From the NCBI GenBank assembly GCA_963703655.1, contig CAVPFA010000005.1, forward strand, positions 1 to 64,000: a stretch of 64,000 nucleotides of DNA, in the 5' to 3' direction. The position numbers were made by a program, and so were the translations under genes. The notes below the pieces were generated by a model. That model was not told the DNA's origin. It was given only the letters and a program-made list of their open reading frames with translations, and did no database searches. Of this stretch, positions 34,581 to 43,884 are shown piece after piece (within the stretch, counting starts at the first letter, position 1; each line of letters opens with the position of its first letter). Source of the stretch: CAVPFA01 sp963703655 (lineage in GTDB: Bacteria; Actinomycetota; Acidimicrobiia; Acidimicrobiales; Bog-793).

Positions 34581-34696
34581 TGGCAGAGAGCTGACGGTAC
34601 ATCCACGAGGCCGTGATCGGCTCCCGTGTGGCCCACGGTCACGCCTGTTGGTGTGTTGGCGCCGATGGCCAGGATAATTCGCAGTCGCCTGCGGCT

Positions 34697-35686
34697 TTAG
34701 ATCATCTGGCGGAGCGACTCGATCGTGCGCATGCGGACGTCGTCACGGTGCAGTTCCCCGCCGTCCTCGAGTGTGTGGACGAGCGATATCACGGTCCTGA
34801 GGTATCCCCAGGGGGCGAGCAGATCCACATCGATACCGACGATGCCGGACATCACGATCATTCGCCTACGAAGGCGAGGCCCGACGTCATCCGGACCGCG
34901 CTCGTCGAACATCGGGTTGTAAAGCATCGCTCCGGTGTCGAAGCCTGCATCCCCGAAGTAACCCTTCGGATCCACGACAACCCAGCCCCGCGCCTCGTCC
35001 TCGAGGACATTGTCATGATGGAGATCTCCGTGGATGACTACCGACGGGCGCTTGTCGGCCAGCAGCTCCTCGAAAACCCGCCTCGCCGTCACGGTGGCTG
35101 CGCGCAAGTCACGCAGACCCGCGTCGATGTCGGCCAATGTCGTCACGAGGTCCTTGACTCTGGCGGTGGCCGAGCCGTGCGGCCCTCTGTCGAACTCTTC
35201 GAAGCTCTCCTCGAGTCTGCTCACCGGCGGCAGTCCGCTCTCCTCGCCGGCCGGCGCCCAGAATCCCGCCATCGCCGTGGCGAGGATCTCCGTCGCCCGA
35301 TCGTCGTCGGATCCGGCCATGGGCGCGAGGGGACCACCGCTCGCCCGTTCGAGAAGCAAGGCGCCGGCCTCGGAGTCCTCCTCGAGGAGGCGCACGGCGC
35401 TCGGTCCGGCGAGTCGCAACGTCCTGGCCTCACGCGCCGGTCCCTCCGCCCACGGGTCCTCTCCGTCTGCGGGTAGCTGGATCTTGAGGACGCAGGCTTC
35501 CCCCGTCGCCCGCTGGGCCGATACGACGTAGCTCCACGACGGCTCGAACGGCTCGCCGAGGCTCAGGTCCCACTGCTCGGCGAGTGCGGCGACGACCTCG
35601 GGCAGGCTCTCCAGCCACCTCGCCCCATCGCCGTGCCGGGCGGCGATGATCCGGTCGCGAAAGGCCTTCGGGGGATCGATCTGCAT
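34697..35686 (-). CDS. APH(6)/streptomycin kinase-like phosphotransferase
   Basis: 329 residues. The catalytic loop VIHGDLHHDNVLED and the metal-binding VVDPKGYFGDAGFDTGAML match the hydroxyurea/streptomycin 6-phosphotransferase family (APH_6_hur). Residues WSYVVSAQRATGEACVLKIQ form the ATP-binding strand with the Lys. Known members inactivate streptomycin by phosphorylation, but many actinobacterial relatives have untested substrates. Standing alone, it may be a household resistance determinant. Confidence 0.9.
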   Translation of the reverse strand: MQIDPPKAFRDRIIAARHGDGARWLESLPEVVAALAEQWDLSLGEPFEPSWSYVVSAQRATGEACVLKIQLPADGEDPWAEGPAREARTLRLAGPSAVRLLEEDSEAGALLLERASGGPLAPMAGSDDDRATEILATAMAGFWAPAGEESGLPPVSRLEESFEEFDRGPHGSATARVKDLVTTLADIDAGLRDLRAATVTARRVFEELLADKRPSVVIHGDLHHDNVLEDEARGWVVVDPKGYFGDAGFDTGAMLYNPMFDERGPDDVGPRLRRRMIVMSGIVGIDVDLLAPWGYLRTVISLVHTLEDGGELHRDDVRMRTIESLRQMI

Positions 35687-35831
35687 GGTCTAGACGCGGA
35701 GTCTATTCGGGGACATTCCGCCGCCGTGCGTGCACCGTCAGGCAGGCAGGCACTACCGGCCGGCTGGCCGGCCCGGCGTGGTGGGTTCACGAACACGCAC
35801 GCGAATCAAACGCTCGCTGGAAGCCTCTCGC

Positions 35832-36263
35832 CTATCCGCCGATCATCTCAACCTTGGCGTCGAGTGCTCGGTATACGAGCAGCGCTCGGCGATCACGTGT
35901 GAGCAGGGTTAGACCGCTCTCAGCGGCCGCTGCGCCAACGAGCGCGTCGTACACGTACCCACCGGCGATCCCGAGAGCAGCAAGTCTCGGCAGGAGCGCT
36001 TCGGCTGCGGATGCTGACAAGTAGCTGTTCTCCGCGAAATTGACTCTCATCAACCTGACGACCGCATCTGGTGATCGTCGAGCCGGAGGTGGCAGGCGCG
36101 TTAGCACTGAAAATGTCTCGAATGCGGCGTGCCCCGCCAGCCCAACGCCGCGGCGGCCAACTGCGCGCAGCGTAGACGCGTGGTGCTCGTGATCTTCGAC
36201 AACTATGGCGACAGCAACGCTGGTGTCTGCAAGAACGTCGACACTCCTACCTCTGGTCGGCAT
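35832..36263 (-). CDS. VapC-like PIN-domain toxin
   Basis: Up to 143 residues; the conserved part begins at VDVLADTSVAVAIV. The PIN acidic residues are in DTSVAVA, AFETFSVLTRL (Glu), YDALVGAAAAESG and LLTRDRRALLVY. It overlaps the antitoxin gene by 17 bp. Known role: Mg2+-dependent ribonuclease cleaving tRNA or rRNA. Confidence 0.88.
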   Translation of the reverse strand: MPTRGRSVDVLADTSVAVAIVVEDHEHHASTLRAVGRRGVGLAGHAAFETFSVLTRLPPPARRSPDAVVRLMRVNFAENSYLSASAAEALLPRLAALGIAGGYVYDALVGAAAAESGLTLLTRDRRALLVYRALDAKVEMIGG

Positions 36264-36480
36264 CTCTCAGCTCGCGCACGAGGTCGTCTGTGAGAGGGAA
36301 GCCAGACGACGGGATGACCAGGCGACCATCTCGCTCCGCGAGAGATTCCTCCGAGACTGGTTCGACGCGGAGGGCGGCGCCGTCGGCGGTGATCTCGACT
36401 TCGCCAGGTGCGAGACCCAAACGGTCTCGCAGCGCCTTCGGAATGACCAGCCTCCCTGCCTTGTCGATGGTTGCTCTCAT
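36247..36480 (-). CDS. AbrB/MazE-type antitoxin (VapB)
   Basis: 77 residues. The swapped-hairpin DNA-binding domain is DKAGRLVIPKALRDRLGLAPG; the C-terminal half is the toxin-binding tail. The gene is coupled to the PIN toxin by a 17-bp overlap. It starts 10 bp downstream of the HEPN remnant. Confidence 0.9.
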   Translation of the reverse strand: MRATIDKAGRLVIPKALRDRLGLAPGEVEITADGAALRVEPVSEESLAERDGRLVIPSSGFPLTDDLVRELRDADQR

Positions 36481-36489
36481 ACCAAGACA

Positions 36490-36630
36490 CTACCAGGAGA
36501 ATGGTAGGATGGCGATCGACCGACCTGCGTTCAGTTCGGCGGAAGCAGCAGCAAGGAACTCTTCGGCCTTGCGGACGTAGGCGACGGTCTGGTCCCTACC
36601 CACGGCGCGGCTGCGCGCCTGCCTAGGCAC
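36490..36630 (-). pseudogene. Truncated HEPN-domain protein
   Basis: From a GTG at 36630 overlapping the MNT stop, the frame encodes 46 residues (VPRQARSRAVGRDQTVAYVRKAEEFLAA...) that look like the start of the MNT-partner HEPN toxin, which normally has about 130 residues with an RxxxxH motif. The frame ends at AILPFSW; the catalytic part is absent. The vapB gene begins directly after. Confidence 0.65.
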
Positions 36631-37051
36631 TCCGCCGACCTCGCAGGCCATCGATCGACTTGCCGTACACGACAATTCCGTTTCGAGCGACTTCGCTCCA
36701 CAACGTTTTGCGGCTTCGCAACAGACGGCCAACGCTGCTCTCGTCCGTCTCGAGGATCGCTACTCGGTTGCCGGTCAGTCGACGCGCGAACTGGCGCCAG
36801 CCCTCGACTGCTGCGACCCAGCGGTGATCGTCGTCGTTCACACCTTGGGGCTGTACAAAGAGCACGTCGAGGTCGCTGTCCGAATCAGCCTCGCCTCGGG
36901 CGAACGAGCCGAACACGATGACACTTACAGGATTGGGCTCGAGAGCCTCGGCTTGCACGCCGAGCTCGGCGAGCACGGTCTCGCGGTTACCGTAGTTCCC
37001 AGTACCGAGGAGTCGTTGCCGGTACTGGGAATTACGTGCACTATGAACCAC
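36623..37051 (-). CDS. MNT-family nucleotidyltransferase (antitoxin type)
   Basis: 142 residues if the GTG at 37051 is used; it overlaps the end of the PadR gene. The catalytic motif is VFGSFARGEADSDSDLDVLFVQP (GS-x9-DxD). In MNT-HEPN systems the MNT protein AMPylates and silences the HEPN RNase. Here the HEPN is truncated, so the MNT gene may be an orphan. An ATG at 37081 is the alternative start. Confidence 0.8.
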   Translation of the reverse strand: MVHSARNSQYRQRLLGTGNYGNRETVLAELGVQAEALEPNPVSVIVFGSFARGEADSDSDLDVLFVQPQGVNDDDHRWVAAVEGWRQFARRLTGNRVAILETDESSVGRLLRSRKTLWSEVARNGIVVYGKSIDGLRGRRSA

Positions 37052-37655
37052 TCGAGTCGGTAGCTCCACTCTCGTCGTCATCGGCGAGGATGCGGTACAG
37101 AGAGCGCCGCGTCTCAGTAAGGAGCGCTTTCGTCCTCTCCACCTGAGCGGGTGTGCCGCTGCCCGCAACTTGCCGGACCGCTGCGCCCAACTGACCGACG
37201 AGATCGCGGAGACCGAGGAGGGATTCGTCCACGCCGCGGCCCACTTCGAGCCATGGTGCGGGACGGTCAGCCTCGCGCTCTGCAAGGACAGCACGCCCGG
37301 CATCGGTGATGCTGAACACTCGCTTGCCGTCTCGCTGGTCGCCCGACACGAGGCCCTCGTCCTCAAGCATCTGCAATGTTGGATAGACCGACCCTGGACT
37401 CGGGGACCACCGGCCACCGCTTCGCTCTGAGAGCTCGCGGATGATCTGGTAGCCGTGCATCGGCGCTTCGGCGGTCAGAGCGAGGATCGCGGCACGTACG
37501 TTGCCGCGTCCAGCCCGGGCGCCATGTCCGAAGAATGATGGACCGACATGTCCGTGGTCGTGACCCTTCCTGCGCTGGCCGCCTCCGGACCCACCTCGCG
37601 GAAAGCGTCCTCCTCCTCGCCGTCCCCTCGCCGGCCTGTCCTCCTCGTTGGTCAT
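37041..37655 (-). CDS. PadR-family transcriptional regulator
   Basis: 204 residues from the ATG at 37655 (preceded by GGAGGAGC). A Gly/Arg/His-rich N-terminal stretch comes first, as in many actinobacterial PadR proteins. The winged helix is RAAILALTAEAPMHGYQIIRE, GGRWSPSPGSVYPTLQMLED and DAGRAVLAE. The C-terminus is a helical dimerisation region. A perfect 16-bp palindrome (37793-37808) lies 138 bp upstream. Confidence 0.92.
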   Translation of the reverse strand: MTNEEDRPARGRRGGGRFPRGGSGGGQRRKGHDHGHVGPSFFGHGARAGRGNVRAAILALTAEAPMHGYQIIRELSERSGGRWSPSPGSVYPTLQMLEDEGLVSGDQRDGKRVFSITDAGRAVLAEREADRPAPWLEVGRGVDESLLGLRDLVGQLGAAVRQVAGSGTPAQVERTKALLTETRRSLYRILADDDESGATDSSGS

Positions 37656-37792
37656 GAAAGCTCCTCCAGCGATGCGCGGGTATTGACCTCTTCCTTTTTC
37701 GGAAGCGCGAAGTTCGTTACCGTGCAGCGGATCCAACCGGTGGCGATGATGATCGTGTTGATTCCTCAAAGTATTCTCCTGTTGTAGTTGTA

Positions 37793-37808
37793 TCGCGATA
37801 TATCGCGA
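37793..37808. promoter_or_regulatory. Perfect 16-bp palindrome, candidate PadR operator
   Basis: TCGCGATATATCGCGA is identical to its reverse complement. It stands in an A/T-rich patch upstream of the PadR gene. Such CG-rich/AT-core dyads are plausible sites for a dimeric regulator, here probably for autoregulation. Confidence 0.65.
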
Positions 37809-37868
37809 GTGTACCCTGCAACCATGACCTCATCGAGAACATTCCCGGCGGCCGGCAGATCTCGATCG

Positions 37869-38909
37869 TCAACTCCGCCGCGTTCGTCGACCGCAAGATG
37901 CCGCCAGAGCGGGTAGTCGGGTGATGATGAGCGTCTCCGACAGCCCCTCGCGGAGGCTCCCTGCGGCCGCCCACGGCGGCTGATCATTCGCCCTTCTCCA
38001 AGCGCGCGATGGCCGGTGACGGCAAGCGCCGACCGAGAGCACCGATACGCTCACCACGAACAGGAGGCTCGGCGCAAGGCACTGCGGATAGCAGTTCGGG
38101 TTGTCGGTCGCTGTCACCTTCACCTCGCCCTTCGCTTCGGCGACGAAGGTGGCGGTTGCCTCGCTGCCAGATGTACCCCACGTTCTTCGGAGTACGGCTT
38201 GATCGGAGGAGACTGGCTCGGTCCAGGTGTAGATCGAAGGACCCGAGAGTTGGACGACCAGGCGATCACCCACGCGGACTGTGTAGCTGCGACCGCTATC
38301 TGCCTGTGTCACGGTGATCGTGCGGGACGAGGTGAGCTGGAACCTGGATGAGTGGTTGCCAGCGATGCCTACAAAGTGCGTGGTCAGTTCGTAGCCACCC
38401 ACCGGCAAGCCGTCCGGTGGTTTGCCGGAGCGGTGGTCCCACGCGACGGTCCCGGAGTACGTGGCCCCCGGCTTGAGATTTCGCGCGATGAGGTACTCGG
38501 GGCACGCTCCCGGCTGGTCGTCGGCGTAGCAGTTGTTCCACACGTCCACGCCCCTCGAGTTGGTCACGCTGAACGAAGGGGATGTCGGACCGACCAGCAC
38601 GCTGCACGTGGTCTTGGATTTGTTACGAATCGAGGAAGTCATCTTCACGATGGAACCAGGTCCGTAACTCTTCCTGTTCGTCGAGGCCACTTCCCTAACC
38701 GCCGAAGATGCACACATCGGAGCTGACGAGTACCCGACAGCCGCGCCCCGTCCCGTCCCCGACGCTGGGGCCGCAACGCCATTAGTGCCAACAAGAGCGA
38801 CAAGGACGATCCAAACGGCTCCAACTGCTCCCTCGAGGGAGTAGGTGCGGCTCGGTGTGGCGTGCAGCCTTGACACCTTCAGGCTCCTTCTTGTGTCCGG
38901 ACGGATCAC
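37869..38909 (-). CDS. Secreted protein with two Ig-like domains (protease-inhibitor-like fold)
   Basis: 346 residues. The N-terminus has a signal segment (GAVGAVWIVLVALVGTNGVAAPAS). The first domain (KSYGPGSIVKMTSSIRNKSKT..., then GATYSGTVAWDHR) looks like an Ig-like BsuPI-type domain; the second (RSYTVRVGDRLVVQLSG..., then SEATATFVAEAKGEVKVTA) resembles Ig/chagasin-like folds of cysteine-peptidase inhibitors. The last 60 residues are Arg/Ala-rich and unlike the rest, which suggests a frameshift or read-through near 38050. Function uncertain. Confidence 0.65.
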   Translation of the reverse strand: MIRPDTRRSLKVSRLHATPSRTYSLEGAVGAVWIVLVALVGTNGVAAPASGTGRGAAVGYSSAPMCASSAVREVASTNRKSYGPGSIVKMTSSIRNKSKTTCSVLVGPTSPSFSVTNSRGVDVWNNCYADDQPGACPEYLIARNLKPGATYSGTVAWDHRSGKPPDGLPVGGYELTTHFVGIAGNHSSRFQLTSSRTITVTQADSGRSYTVRVGDRLVVQLSGPSIYTWTEPVSSDQAVLRRTWGTSGSEATATFVAEAKGEVKVTATDNPNCYPQCLAPSLLFVVSVSVLSVGACRHRPSRAWRRANDQPPWAAAGSLREGLSETLIITRLPALAASCGRRTRRS

Positions 38910-39354
38910 CGACGAATGCCTACTCCCAACTTACTGGGAACTCTTCGCAGGCTGGGCTTGACCTGCTTTGAGGGACATCCACGATCGGGCGACACCGCCC
39001 GAAAGGATGTCCCATCATGGAGACCATGGGAAGAAGGAGACGAACGCGACGATCGTGCTCCGACGATTAGAGAGTTCCGTCTGATGGGATCCAGGCTGCG
39101 CAAGCCCAAGAACCCGGTTCCGGGTCTCGATGTCGCCGGCACGGTCGTGGCAGTCGGAGCGGCCGAACATCGCCAGGCACCGGTTCGAGGTCCACATGAT
39201 CGGATTCATAGGGCGTCCAAATTTCGCTAGGTCGCGCCTTGACCGGGTCCCGGTGCACACTTAGCATCCGGGCGGATGCGCGAGACACGGCCTCTCGCCC
39301 ACATTGGCGACCGGCTCCGCGCTTCTACCTAAAGCGAGGAAGGGTGGTCAACAC
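38910..39354. other. Intergenic region before the phosphoesterase gene
   Basis: I see no gene in this divergent gap. It must carry the promoters of the two exported-protein genes on either side. The ATG at 39355 is preceded by GAAGGGTGG. Confidence 0.5.
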
Positions 39355-40467
39355 ATGAAGAGCAAATACATCGCCGCAGCGGTCGCCGTAGGGCTTGCCT
39401 TGGTTCTCGGTCTGTCGTCGTTGGCGAGCGCGTCAGGCGGCACCGCCCGCGGGAAACGGCACCCCCATGGCCACACCACTCACGTGTTCATCATCATGAT
39501 GGAGAACGCCAGCTACAACGAGGTGCTGAGCCCGAGCAACACGAACGATCCGTACATCCAAAACCTGGTGGCGACCTACGGCTTGGCCACGAACTATTTC
39601 GGTGTCACCCACTCCAGCCTGCCGAACTACCTTGGAGCGACCAGCGGGTCCACCTGGGGCACCAACAGCGACGACACCGCCCAGAAGACGCTGCTCGACC
39701 ACGAGAACATCGTCGATCAGCTCGAGGCCGCGCACATCTCGTGGAAGGCCTACATGGAGGATTTGCCGTACCCGGGATTCCTTGGCGACTCGGCCGACTA
39801 CACCGCCAGTCCACCCAGCGCGGGCAATGCTCTGTATCTGCTCAAGCACGACCCGTTCTTGCTCTATCCCGATGTGTACAACAACCCAGCTCGCGCTGAC
39901 AAGGTGGTTCCGTTGACCCAGCTGTCCACGGACCTGGCGAACAACGATGTTCCCCAATTCGCCTGGATCACCCCGAACATCTGCGATGACATGCACGGAA
40001 TGAGCGGCCCCGCGTGCACATACCCGTCAACCGGGTCGGGTCCCTCCGTCCAGAACTTCCAGGAGGGGAACGCGTTCCTCCAGTACTGGGTCACCGCGAT
40101 CATGAACAGCAGTGCCTGGAACCGCCACTCGGTCATCTTCATCACCTGGGACGAGGGTGGCTACTCCAACGTGTCGCCCTACGCGCCCGAGAGCACCACT
40201 GGCTGCTGCGACAGCCCCATCCTTCCGACGACTTTCGACCCAGTCGGCGTGACCGGTGGCGACCTGGCCGGTGGAACTCCGTACGGTGGGGGCCCAGTAC
40301 CCATGATCGTCATATCAGGTCACGTGCTCGGGCACCTGGTTGATTCCACCCCCTCCAACCACTACTCCTTGCTGCGCACCGTGGAAGACATCCTCAATCT
40401 CGGCTACCTCGAAATGGCCGGGGACTCCGAGCAGGTTCACAGCCTCACGCCACTTGTCGGATTCTGA
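39355..40467 (+). CDS. Secreted phosphoesterase (acid phosphatase/phospholipase C family)
   Basis: 370 residues from the ATG at 39355, with a signal peptide (YIAAAVAVGLALVLGLSSLASA). The family start is HVFIIMMENASYNEV, with the metal-binding Glu-Asn; later parts are SSLPNYLGATSG, FAWITPNICDDMHG, VIFITWDEGG (Asp-Glu metal site) and YSLLRTVEDILNLGYL. Known role: phosphate release from phosphoesters or phospholipids outside the cell, and phosphorus scavenging. Confidence 0.92.
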   Translation: MKSKYIAAAVAVGLALVLGLSSLASASGGTARGKRHPHGHTTHVFIIMMENASYNEVLSPSNTNDPYIQNLVATYGLATNYFGVTHSSLPNYLGATSGSTWGTNSDDTAQKTLLDHENIVDQLEAAHISWKAYMEDLPYPGFLGDSADYTASPPSAGNALYLLKHDPFLLYPDVYNNPARADKVVPLTQLSTDLANNDVPQFAWITPNICDDMHGMSGPACTYPSTGSGPSVQNFQEGNAFLQYWVTAIMNSSAWNRHSVIFITWDEGGYSNVSPYAPESTTGCCDSPILPTTFDPVGVTGGDLAGGTPYGGGPVPMIVISGHVLGHLVDSTPSNHYSLLRTVEDILNLGYLEMAGDSEQVHSLTPLVGF

Positions 40468-40704
40468 GCTAGGCGCGTCTGCGATCCGTATCGGAACGAT
40501 TTGCGACATCTTCGACCCGGATTAGGACGCGGCCAGCTCTCTGCTGCGGATCGACAGTCGGCCGTTGGACGGTCGGCCGTTCGCTCCGGTGGCTCGTGGC
40601 CGCGAGTGTCCCGGAGCTCGCTGAGGCGCGCAAATGCGGTCCTGCCTAGCCGACCGACGCACTACCAGAGGGCACCGCCTCGACAGCGACAAGTCCTTCA
40701 AGCG

Positions 40705-40836
40705 GTGTGTCACGAGTGCGACTCGTGGGTGCGGGCCGTCGGCGGCTGGCTCTGTCCCAACTGCGATGAGCGAATCGCCCGCGGCCACCCGTTCCTACTC
40801 GAGGAAAACCCTCGACCTGAGTCTCGCTACGTTTGA
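40705..40836 (+). repeat. Zinc-ribbon-encoding dispersed repeat, copy 1 (decayed)
   Basis: The + strand reads VCHECDSWVRAVGG, then WLCPNCDERIARGHPFLL, a small C-x2-C...C-x2-C ribbon, ending at 40836. Related text recurs at 41690-41875 and 57400-57530. This copy lacks the start block (MARTGARS) seen in the others. A short zinc-ribbon ORF of about 45 residues is the likely intact form. Confidence 0.55.
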
Positions 40837-40909
40837 ACTCGTGGTAGCGACCAGCGAGCGCTTCGTCTCGGCGTCGATGCCGTATCCCCCTGGGAGTCGG
40901 CCCCGAATG

Positions 40910-41410
40910 TCAGTCCTCGCTGACGGCAATTCCATACTTCGTCCACAGCGGTTGGATCACCTCGGTCGCGACCGTCGGAGTCACCGTCGTCGCGCCAACC
41001 GCTGCAAGAGAGCTGGCGAGTTCCGCGAAGAATTCCTCAAAACCCCCTGGGGCATACATGTACAAGACCCGAGCTGGCTGATCACTGTCATTCCGCCACG
41101 CGAATGGACTCCCGTGCGGACACCAGACCAACGACCCAGTATCGGCAACCTTTGAGCCTGTCTTGAATTCGAATGTGATGCTCCCCTCAAGCACCACCGC
41201 GGCCCAGTCGTCTACGAGGTGATGATGCAGCGTCAGGGGCGCCGCATAGAAGGCGGGCACCGTGTACTCGATGACCGAGAACCGACCGGGAGCGGGGGCG
41301 TCCGCGGGCAGCAAATAGCGCACGCGAGCTCCCATGGTGGTGACCTCACGACCCCCATTGCGTGGGACGAGGCGAGGTCCATCTGACGTTGGGGAGTCGG
41401 GGCCGCCCAT
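40910..41410 (-). CDS. Cupin-domain protein
   Basis: 166 residues. The cupin core is PLTLHHHLVDDWAAVVLEGSITFEF and DTGSLVWCPHGSPFAWRN, giving His metal ligands, with ARVLYMYAPGGFEEFF after. The N-terminal TTMGARVRYLLPAD is typical of quercetinase-like cupins that act on or sense small molecules. No operon partner. Confidence 0.88.
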   Translation of the reverse strand: MGGPDSPTSDGPRLVPRNGGREVTTMGARVRYLLPADAPAPGRFSVIEYTVPAFYAAPLTLHHHLVDDWAAVVLEGSITFEFKTGSKVADTGSLVWCPHGSPFAWRNDSDQPARVLYMYAPGGFEEFFAELASSLAAVGATTVTPTVATEVIQPLWTKYGIAVSED

Positions 41411-41689
41411 GGCTGAAACGTTACAACTGAGCTCACTGGTGGGAATACGCCGTTCTGCAACGGCTGGCCGCCGAAGTATTTCGTGTCGTCGCAGCGAACG
41501 CCACGCCAGCAGGCGGCTCTTGAATTTCTGCGCGCTCCGATCCGGCCGCCTGTGCGCACGCCGGAAGGTTCACCTGCGAGGGACAGCCAGCTCAGCCGAC
41601 CGGGCCATCCCCGCCCCGTCGTACCAAGGCCGCGCCTGCCGACTTTTGTCTGGTAGGTCACATTTCGAGCCTCACTCATCACGCGCGCG

Positions 41690-41875
41690 CGAGACACGCG
41701 TCCGCAAGGACGACGACTCTAAGGGAGCCACGAGACACGATGGCCCGCACGGGCGCTCGGAGCCAGGGCTATGTGACGACGGCAATTCGTGGCAGGGCGT
41801 TGGCAGGCTCTGTCCCAGCAGCGAGGGTCCAATCGCCCCGCGGCCGCCCGTTCCTACTCAACGGAAACCCTTGGC
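41690..41875 (+). repeat. Zinc-ribbon dispersed repeat, copy 2 (decayed)
   Basis: Starts with ATCACGCGCGCGCGAGACACG (also seen, slightly changed, at 57412), then a segment from GAGACACGATGGCCCGCACGG (ORF start MARTGARS), and ends near 41870 with CGCCCGTTCCTACTCAACGG, which parallels 40785-40800 of copy 1. The middle carries indels, so the cysteines are lost in this copy. Confidence 0.5.
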
Positions 41876-42089
41876 GACGACAATCAGCGCGACGGTCTTT
41901 CTCACAAATAGTCCGGAGGAGTTCGCAGATCTAACTTCAGGTTTCTCGGCGAGCGTGTCTGCGTCCCGGTTTCGTGCGCTCTCAAGTCGGAAACCGGGAC
42001 GCGTTCACTTGTCTGCCTAATTGCCGCCGCAGTTCCCTCCGCGCCCGCACCAGCTGACCGAGGATCGCCAGCCCCGCTGCCGTTTGAGA

Positions 42090-42290
42090 CCGCTCGGGCC
42101 TGAAGTCTCGAACACGTACGCACGGCCTGGGAAGATGGCGTGCCAACCGCGCCCACGACGGCGGTGGTGCCCGAGATGGCTACCGAACAGGCGAAGGAGT
42201 CGCCAGCGACGATGTCGAGCCCGTCAACCCGGTGGTTTGCTCCAGGCGTCGCCGCCTTCGTGAACACATAGGGCCCGACCGGCGGTCCCA
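42090..42290 (-). pseudogene. Decayed FG-GAP propeller blade fragment
   Basis: The minus strand shows DIVAGDSFACSVAISGTTAVVGAVGT, the same blade unit as the intact gene at 42474-43685, in broken frames, plus an isolated YVFTKAA. Probably the lost 3' end of an earlier copy or of an extended propeller. Confidence 0.65.
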
Positions 42291-42473
42291 CCGACGCCGC
42301 AGGGAGAAGAGCCCGGCCACTGCCAGCGATACGGAATGTCACCTGATGCGCCAGCCGTCATCTTGCGAGTCCAGCCAGCCCACAAGCTCGACAACGGAAG
42401 GGAGCCTCGAACGAAGGCCTTGGCATCCTTTGTTCCGACAAGACAGGAACGAGAGGTCGAGGCGCCTGTTGCT

Positions 42474-43685
42474 TTAGCCCTCGAACACGTACGCCCTACC
42501 GGCATCCTTGGCGTGGCCGTATGCACCGACGATGGCGTTCCTGCCCGAGATGGCCACCGAGTAGCCCAACGCGTCGCCGACGACGGTGTCGGAGCCCTTC
42601 AGCTCGGCGACCTCCTTCCAGCCGGTTGAGGTCTTGGAGAACACGAACGCACAGGGGAGAACCTTGGGGGCACCTGGTGCACCCACGACTGCGGTGGTGC
42701 CCGAGATGGCGACCGAGCTGCCGAAGCCGGCGTAGATGTCGTGGGCAACGTAGGTGACCAGCAGCTCTGCGGTCTGCTTCCAGACGCCGGCGGTCTCGGT
42801 GAACACGTAGGCATGGTTGACGAGCGGTGCACCGACGACCGCGGTAGTGGCTGAAACGGCTACGGATAAGCCGAACTGGTCGCCGAAGGCGGTGTCGGAC
42901 CCCTTCAGCTCGGCGACCTTCTTCCAGCGCGTTTTCGTCTTGGAGAACACATACGCACGGCCGGCAAAGTTGGCATGGACGTTTGAACCGACTATGGCGG
43001 TCGTGCCCGAGATGGCCACCGAGATGCCGAACTCATCGCCTCCGACGGTGTCGGAGCCCTTCAACTCGGCGGCCTGTTTCCAGACACCCGCCGCCTTGGT
43101 GAACACGTACGCCCGGCCGCCATTCGCGTGCTCTTCCGCGCCCACGACGGCGGTCGTGCCTGAGACGGCGACGGCTACGCCGAACTCGTCCTCGGCGACG
43201 GTGTCAGAGCCCTTCAGCTCGGCGGTCTGCTTCCAGCGCGTTGCCGTCCTGGAGAACACGTACGCGCGGCCAGCAGAGCTGGCGTGGCCGTAGGCACCGA
43301 CTATGGCGGTCGCGCCCGAGATCGCCACCGAGTAGCCGAAGTAGTCGCCGGCGACGGTGTCGTAGCCCTTCAACTCGGCGGTCTGCTTCCAGACGCCCGC
43401 CCTCTTGGTGAACACGTACGCCAGGCCGGCATCTTTGGTGTGGCCGTAGGCACCGACTATGGCGGTCGTGCCCGAGATCGCCACCGAGTAGCCGAAGTAG
43501 TCGCCGGCGACGGTGTCGGATCCCTTAAGCTCGGCAAGTTGCTTCCCGATCGGCGGCGTAGTCCTAGGACTCGCGGCCACGGCTGCGGTCGTGCTCGCCA
43601 GCAGTGGCATGGAGATGGCTCCTACCGCGAGGAGTGCGGACAGGCTGCCGATCCGGGACTTGCGCACGTGACGCCTCCGATCCAT
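42474..43685 (-). CDS. Secreted seven-blade FG-GAP-like beta-propeller
   Basis: 403 residues. A signal peptide (GSLSALLAVGAISMPLLASTTAAVAA) is followed by seven tandem repeats of about 50 residues with the pattern AELKGSDTVAGDxFGxSVAISGTTAIVGA...AYVF. Seven units match a closed propeller. The repeats are very similar at DNA level, indicating recent duplication or gene conversion. FG-GAP propellers serve adhesion or ligand binding outside the cell; no catalytic domain is attached. Confidence 0.9.
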   Translation of the reverse strand: MDRRRHVRKSRIGSLSALLAVGAISMPLLASTTAAVAASPRTTPPIGKQLAELKGSDTVAGDYFGYSVAISGTTAIVGAYGHTKDAGLAYVFTKRAGVWKQTAELKGYDTVAGDYFGYSVAISGATAIVGAYGHASSAGRAYVFSRTATRWKQTAELKGSDTVAEDEFGVAVAVSGTTAVVGAEEHANGGRAYVFTKAAGVWKQAAELKGSDTVGGDEFGISVAISGTTAIVGSNVHANFAGRAYVFSKTKTRWKKVAELKGSDTAFGDQFGLSVAVSATTAVVGAPLVNHAYVFTETAGVWKQTAELLVTYVAHDIYAGFGSSVAISGTTAVVGAPGAPKVLPCAFVFSKTSTGWKEVAELKGSDTVVGDALGYSVAISGRNAIVGAYGHAKDAGRAYVFEG

Positions 43686-43884
43686 GGGCTGACGCCCTGT
43701 CCGCGATGCGTGTCGCGGGTAGCAAGCATCGCGCCGGCTCGCAAAGAGGGCAATGCGCGTGGGACTTGAGGTTGACGCCGGGATTCAAGGGCGACGCCAA
43801 TTGAGCCCGAGACCCCGCAAGCGTCACCGGACAAGGGCTGTCAGGCTCTCCTGCACGATTTGCTCTACCGGCATTTGAGGGGCG
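43686..43884. other. Upstream region of the propeller gene
   Basis: No gene visible. On the minus strand the propeller start has the sequence GGCGTC upstream and the rest is non-coding. Confidence 0.4.

Noticed and set aside
37800..37924. + strand frame reading ENIPGGRQISIVNSAAFVDR
   Set aside because: Looks peptide-like, but there is no start, family or continuing frame; kept only as a possible scrap.
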